From a virus: a stretch of DNA of 34,457 bases. The notes beneath the pieces are model-generated. The model had not been told where the DNA came from. It saw nothing but the letters and a program-made list of their open reading frames with translations, and ran no database searches. Positions 32,624 to 34,457 of this stretch are shown here, piece by piece. Made by a program: the position numbers and the translations under genes. Numbering within the stretch: the stretch's first letter is position 1; every line of letters starts with the position of its first letter. The stretch is taken from positions 1 through 34,457 of the IMG/VR virus record IMGVR_UViG_3300017729_000012, one strand, 5' to 3'.

Positions 32624-34457
32624 TTACATTCCCATCTTACCACTGTAAAATGGTACTGCCCACTTTGATAAACGCTTTTTATTCTCTTTTGTCTCCAGAC
32701 CCTTTTTACCTTTTTGTACATAACCTGGGGGTAATCCATTGGAGGACAAATCTCTTTGTGCATTATTCAATCTACTATTTTTACTTGTAGTTTGAGAATA
32801 ATAACCAGGATATAAAAACTCAAGATATTCTTTTGTTACTGGTCTTTGTACACCCTCATTATCTTCTCCTATTAGTTTTTGAGCTCTTTCAAAATCTTTA
32901 GCTCTTTGATATGCCTGATCATATTTTCCTTCTTCTGTAAATTTTCTACCATCTTCAGTAAATTCAATTATACCAAACTGATTTGGGTTAGTATTGAAAT
33001 TTGGATTAATTGTATTTAAGTTATATGTATTAGCCAAATTAGTTAAGCCTGCATTAAACAGTTCATTATACTTTCCTGTTCTCCAATTAGTAAAGTTGTC
33101 CTTCTGCTGGAGAGCGGTTATAGTATCATCATAAAGCTGCTTATTAGTTGCATTGTTTAACTGATCTACTTTCATATTAAGTTGAGGTTGCATAACTCCA
33201 ACTTGATTCATGGTTCTAACATTATTTTGATTAACTTGATTAATTGCTTTTGCATTAGCATCTAAAGTTTTACCAAAAACATTACTTCTTGAAATAGCCT
33301 GTGGACCATATGCACCTAGTGCATTAACCATAGTATTTAATGCAGAAGTATTAGCATTTACTCTACCTGTATAATCATCAAGTACATAATCTATTTTTTG
33401 ATCTTCTAATACAGGTGCATATGGTAAACGTAAAGTATCTTTTATAGCTCCAACAGTATTAAGATTATTAATGTCTTGAGCCCACCATAATTTATCTGGG
33501 CCCTCATATTCTTTAACATCTGTTGTTATTATTTCTTTATCCGGCTCTGGTAAATCCATCATTCTAATATCTTCAGGACTATAGTCTATATCAAACCCTG
33601 GAGCATTATATGTATATCCACCTCTTGCACCATCAAATCTTCTTTTCTTCCATTTTCTATCTATTTTACCATCACCATCTTCATCATAGGTTTTTGGATC
33701 ATCTTTAAATGCTGCTGCTAAAGATTCATCAGTAAAGAAATATGGTATATAAGGAAGATCTTTCTTTTTAAAATACTCCCTTCTTTTTTCTTCATATTTA
33801 TTTTGAAATGATCTCCAGTTTTTATCATAACCTTCTCTGTCTGATCTAGGAAAATTATATTTCCAATTTGGTCCTAACTCATCAATGATAGATTGATTTC
33901 TAAATCTAAAATCTTCTTCAGCTTCTTCTGAAGAAAATAAAGAAGAACCATAACCAAATTCATCAGCTGTAGCTTGTTCATCAGGTAATTTTACATTATC
34001 ATACATACCAGGTATAAAAGATGCTATTCCAGATGCATCTGTTATCTTTTGTTGTTCTTGTACCTCATCTGTATATACATCAGATCTATTTCCACTACCT
34101 ACTATATCAGCTTCTGTTGCTTCTCCTTTTTGTCTAACTCTAGTATCTTTTCTTTCATCTGACGCAGGTTTAATAAACTTTAGTTGTTTTTTACCATCTA
34201 TAGTAACTACAACAGGAGAGTATCCTTCTTTAATATTTAAATTAAACTCATTATGTTCTTTAGTTCCTGCTTTAAAAGGATTTTTATTTCCTTCTACTTT
34301 AGCTTCTTCTTTTTTTGTTACTGGTATTTCTGTGTCAGAAACCTCTTCGTTTTGTCTTTTTTGTACATTAGTTTGTTTAGGACCTACAAAGCCTTCTACA
34401 TCTTCAGGAAACTGTACAGCAAATTCTTCTTCAGTAAGTGAAAGATCACCGTCATTA
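32624..34457 (-). CDS. Probable virion cargo / structural protein, 5' end outside the window (at least 610 aa)
   Basis: The frame is open from the stop at 32624 to the right edge. An internal ATG at 34006 exists, but the 150 codons before it are open and protein-like (for example FAVQFPEDVEGF, NIKEGYSPVVVTIDGKKQLK), so the true start is beyond the edge. The visible N-terminal part is Glu/Lys/Thr-rich and probably disordered. The middle has an Asp/Arg/Lys-rich segment. Residues near the C-terminus form an Asn/Gln-rich helical stretch (AINQVNQNNVRTMNQVG, WRTGKYNELFNAGLTNLANT) and a basic end (KKRLSKWAVPFYSGKMGM). The Asn-rich helical pattern resembles proteins encoded beside the polymerase genes of crAss-like phages. 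No catalytic motif was seen. Function as internal virion protein is inferred. Confidence 0.6.
   Translation of the reverse strand, partial: NDGDLSLTEEEFAVQFPEDVEGFVGPKQTNVQKRQNEEVSDTEIPVTKKEEAKVEGNKNPFKAGTKEHNEFNLNIKEGYSPVVVTIDGKKQLKFIKPASDERKDTRVRQKGEATEADIVGSGNRSDVYTDEVQEQQKITDASGIASFIPGMYDNVKLPDEQATADEFGYGSSLFSSEEAEEDFRFRNQSIIDELGPNWKYNFPRSDREGYDKNWRSFQNKYEEKRREYFKKKDLPYIPYFFTDESLAAAFKDDPKTYDEDGDGKIDRKWKKRRFDGARGGYTYNAPGFDIDYSPEDIRMMDLPEPDKEIITTDVKEYEGPDKLWWAQDINNLNTVGAIKDTLRLPYAPVLEDQKIDYVLDDYTGRVNANTSALNTMVNALGAYGPQAISRSNVFGKTLDANAKAINQVNQNNVRTMNQVGVMQPQLNMKVDQLNNATNKQLYDDTITALQQKDNFTNWRTGKYNELFNAGLTNLANTYNLNTINPNFNTNPNQFGIIEFTEDGRKFTEEGKYDQAYQRAKDFERAQKLIGEDNEGVQRPVTKEYLEFLYPGYYSQTTSKNSRLNNAQRDLSSNGLPPGYVQKGKKGLETKENKKRLSKWAVPFYSGKMGM

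Noticed and set aside
34004-34006. ATG at 34006 as start of the right-edge gene
   Set aside because: The frame stays open with protein-like sequence through all 150 codons up to the window edge, so this Met is internal.
32-34457. Stop-codon reassignment, known in some crAss-like phages
   Set aside because: nrdA and the second holin end in TAG, the 86-aa gene ends in TGA and the rest in TAA, each at a sensible C-terminus. The giant genes are open under the standard code.

Overview
The window is a 34 kb piece of an AT-rich double-stranded DNA phage that most likely belongs to the crAss-like phages (Crassvirales) and infects a Bacteroidota host, perhaps a marine flavobacterium. The main evidence is the minus-strand block at 9710-34457. 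It holds four very long genes with gaps of only 11-59 bases between them. The largest (15496-29268, 4590 codons) carries a DFDID motif in the context expected for the catalytic beta-prime-like barrel of the virion-packaged RNA polymerase known from crAss-like phages such as Cellulophaga phage phi14:2. Its neighbours look like internal (cargo or ejection) virion proteins. Start codons mostly follow A-rich leaders rather than Shine-Dalgarno sites, as is usual in Bacteroidota. The standard code is in use: TAA, TAG and TGA all end genes here. No terminase, portal, capsid, endolysin, tRNA, CRISPR array or insertion sequence was recognised.

Layout, left to right. (1) 32-5796, minus strand: a tight operon read from 5796 leftwards. 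It encodes small basic proteins, two mini-genes of 33 and 48 codons, a 397-aa receptor-binding or tail-tip protein, a 3TM-type holin, two more small proteins and a 938-aa repeat-containing tail fibre or adhesin. Another gene probably starts exactly at the left edge. (2) 5797-6056: a divergent control region with a duplicated 14-mer, two dyads and a strong terminator-like hairpin just in front of nrdB. (3) 6057-8858, plus strand: an island of nrdB, nrdA (class I ribonucleotide reductase) and a tiny lipoprotein gene, the only plus-strand genes here. (4) 8848-9625, minus strand: a second holin and a lipoprotein, converging on the island with overlapping 3' ends and a terminator hairpin inside the overlap. 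(5) 9710-34457, minus strand: a 1923-aa protein (degenerate zincin, RecB-like nuclease, C-terminal membrane segment), the 4590-aa giant (membrane-active N-terminus, HEAFH zincin, RNA polymerase), a 1094-aa probable cargo protein, and a protein of at least 610 aa that runs off the right edge.

Inferred working model: the proteins of region 5 are packed in the virion and ejected with the DNA, the polymerase starting early transcription. The RNR island supplies deoxynucleotides, regions 3 and 4 contain lysis components, and region 1 supplies adsorption proteins plus another holin. Functions were assigned from motifs and family resemblance read by eye; no database search was run.
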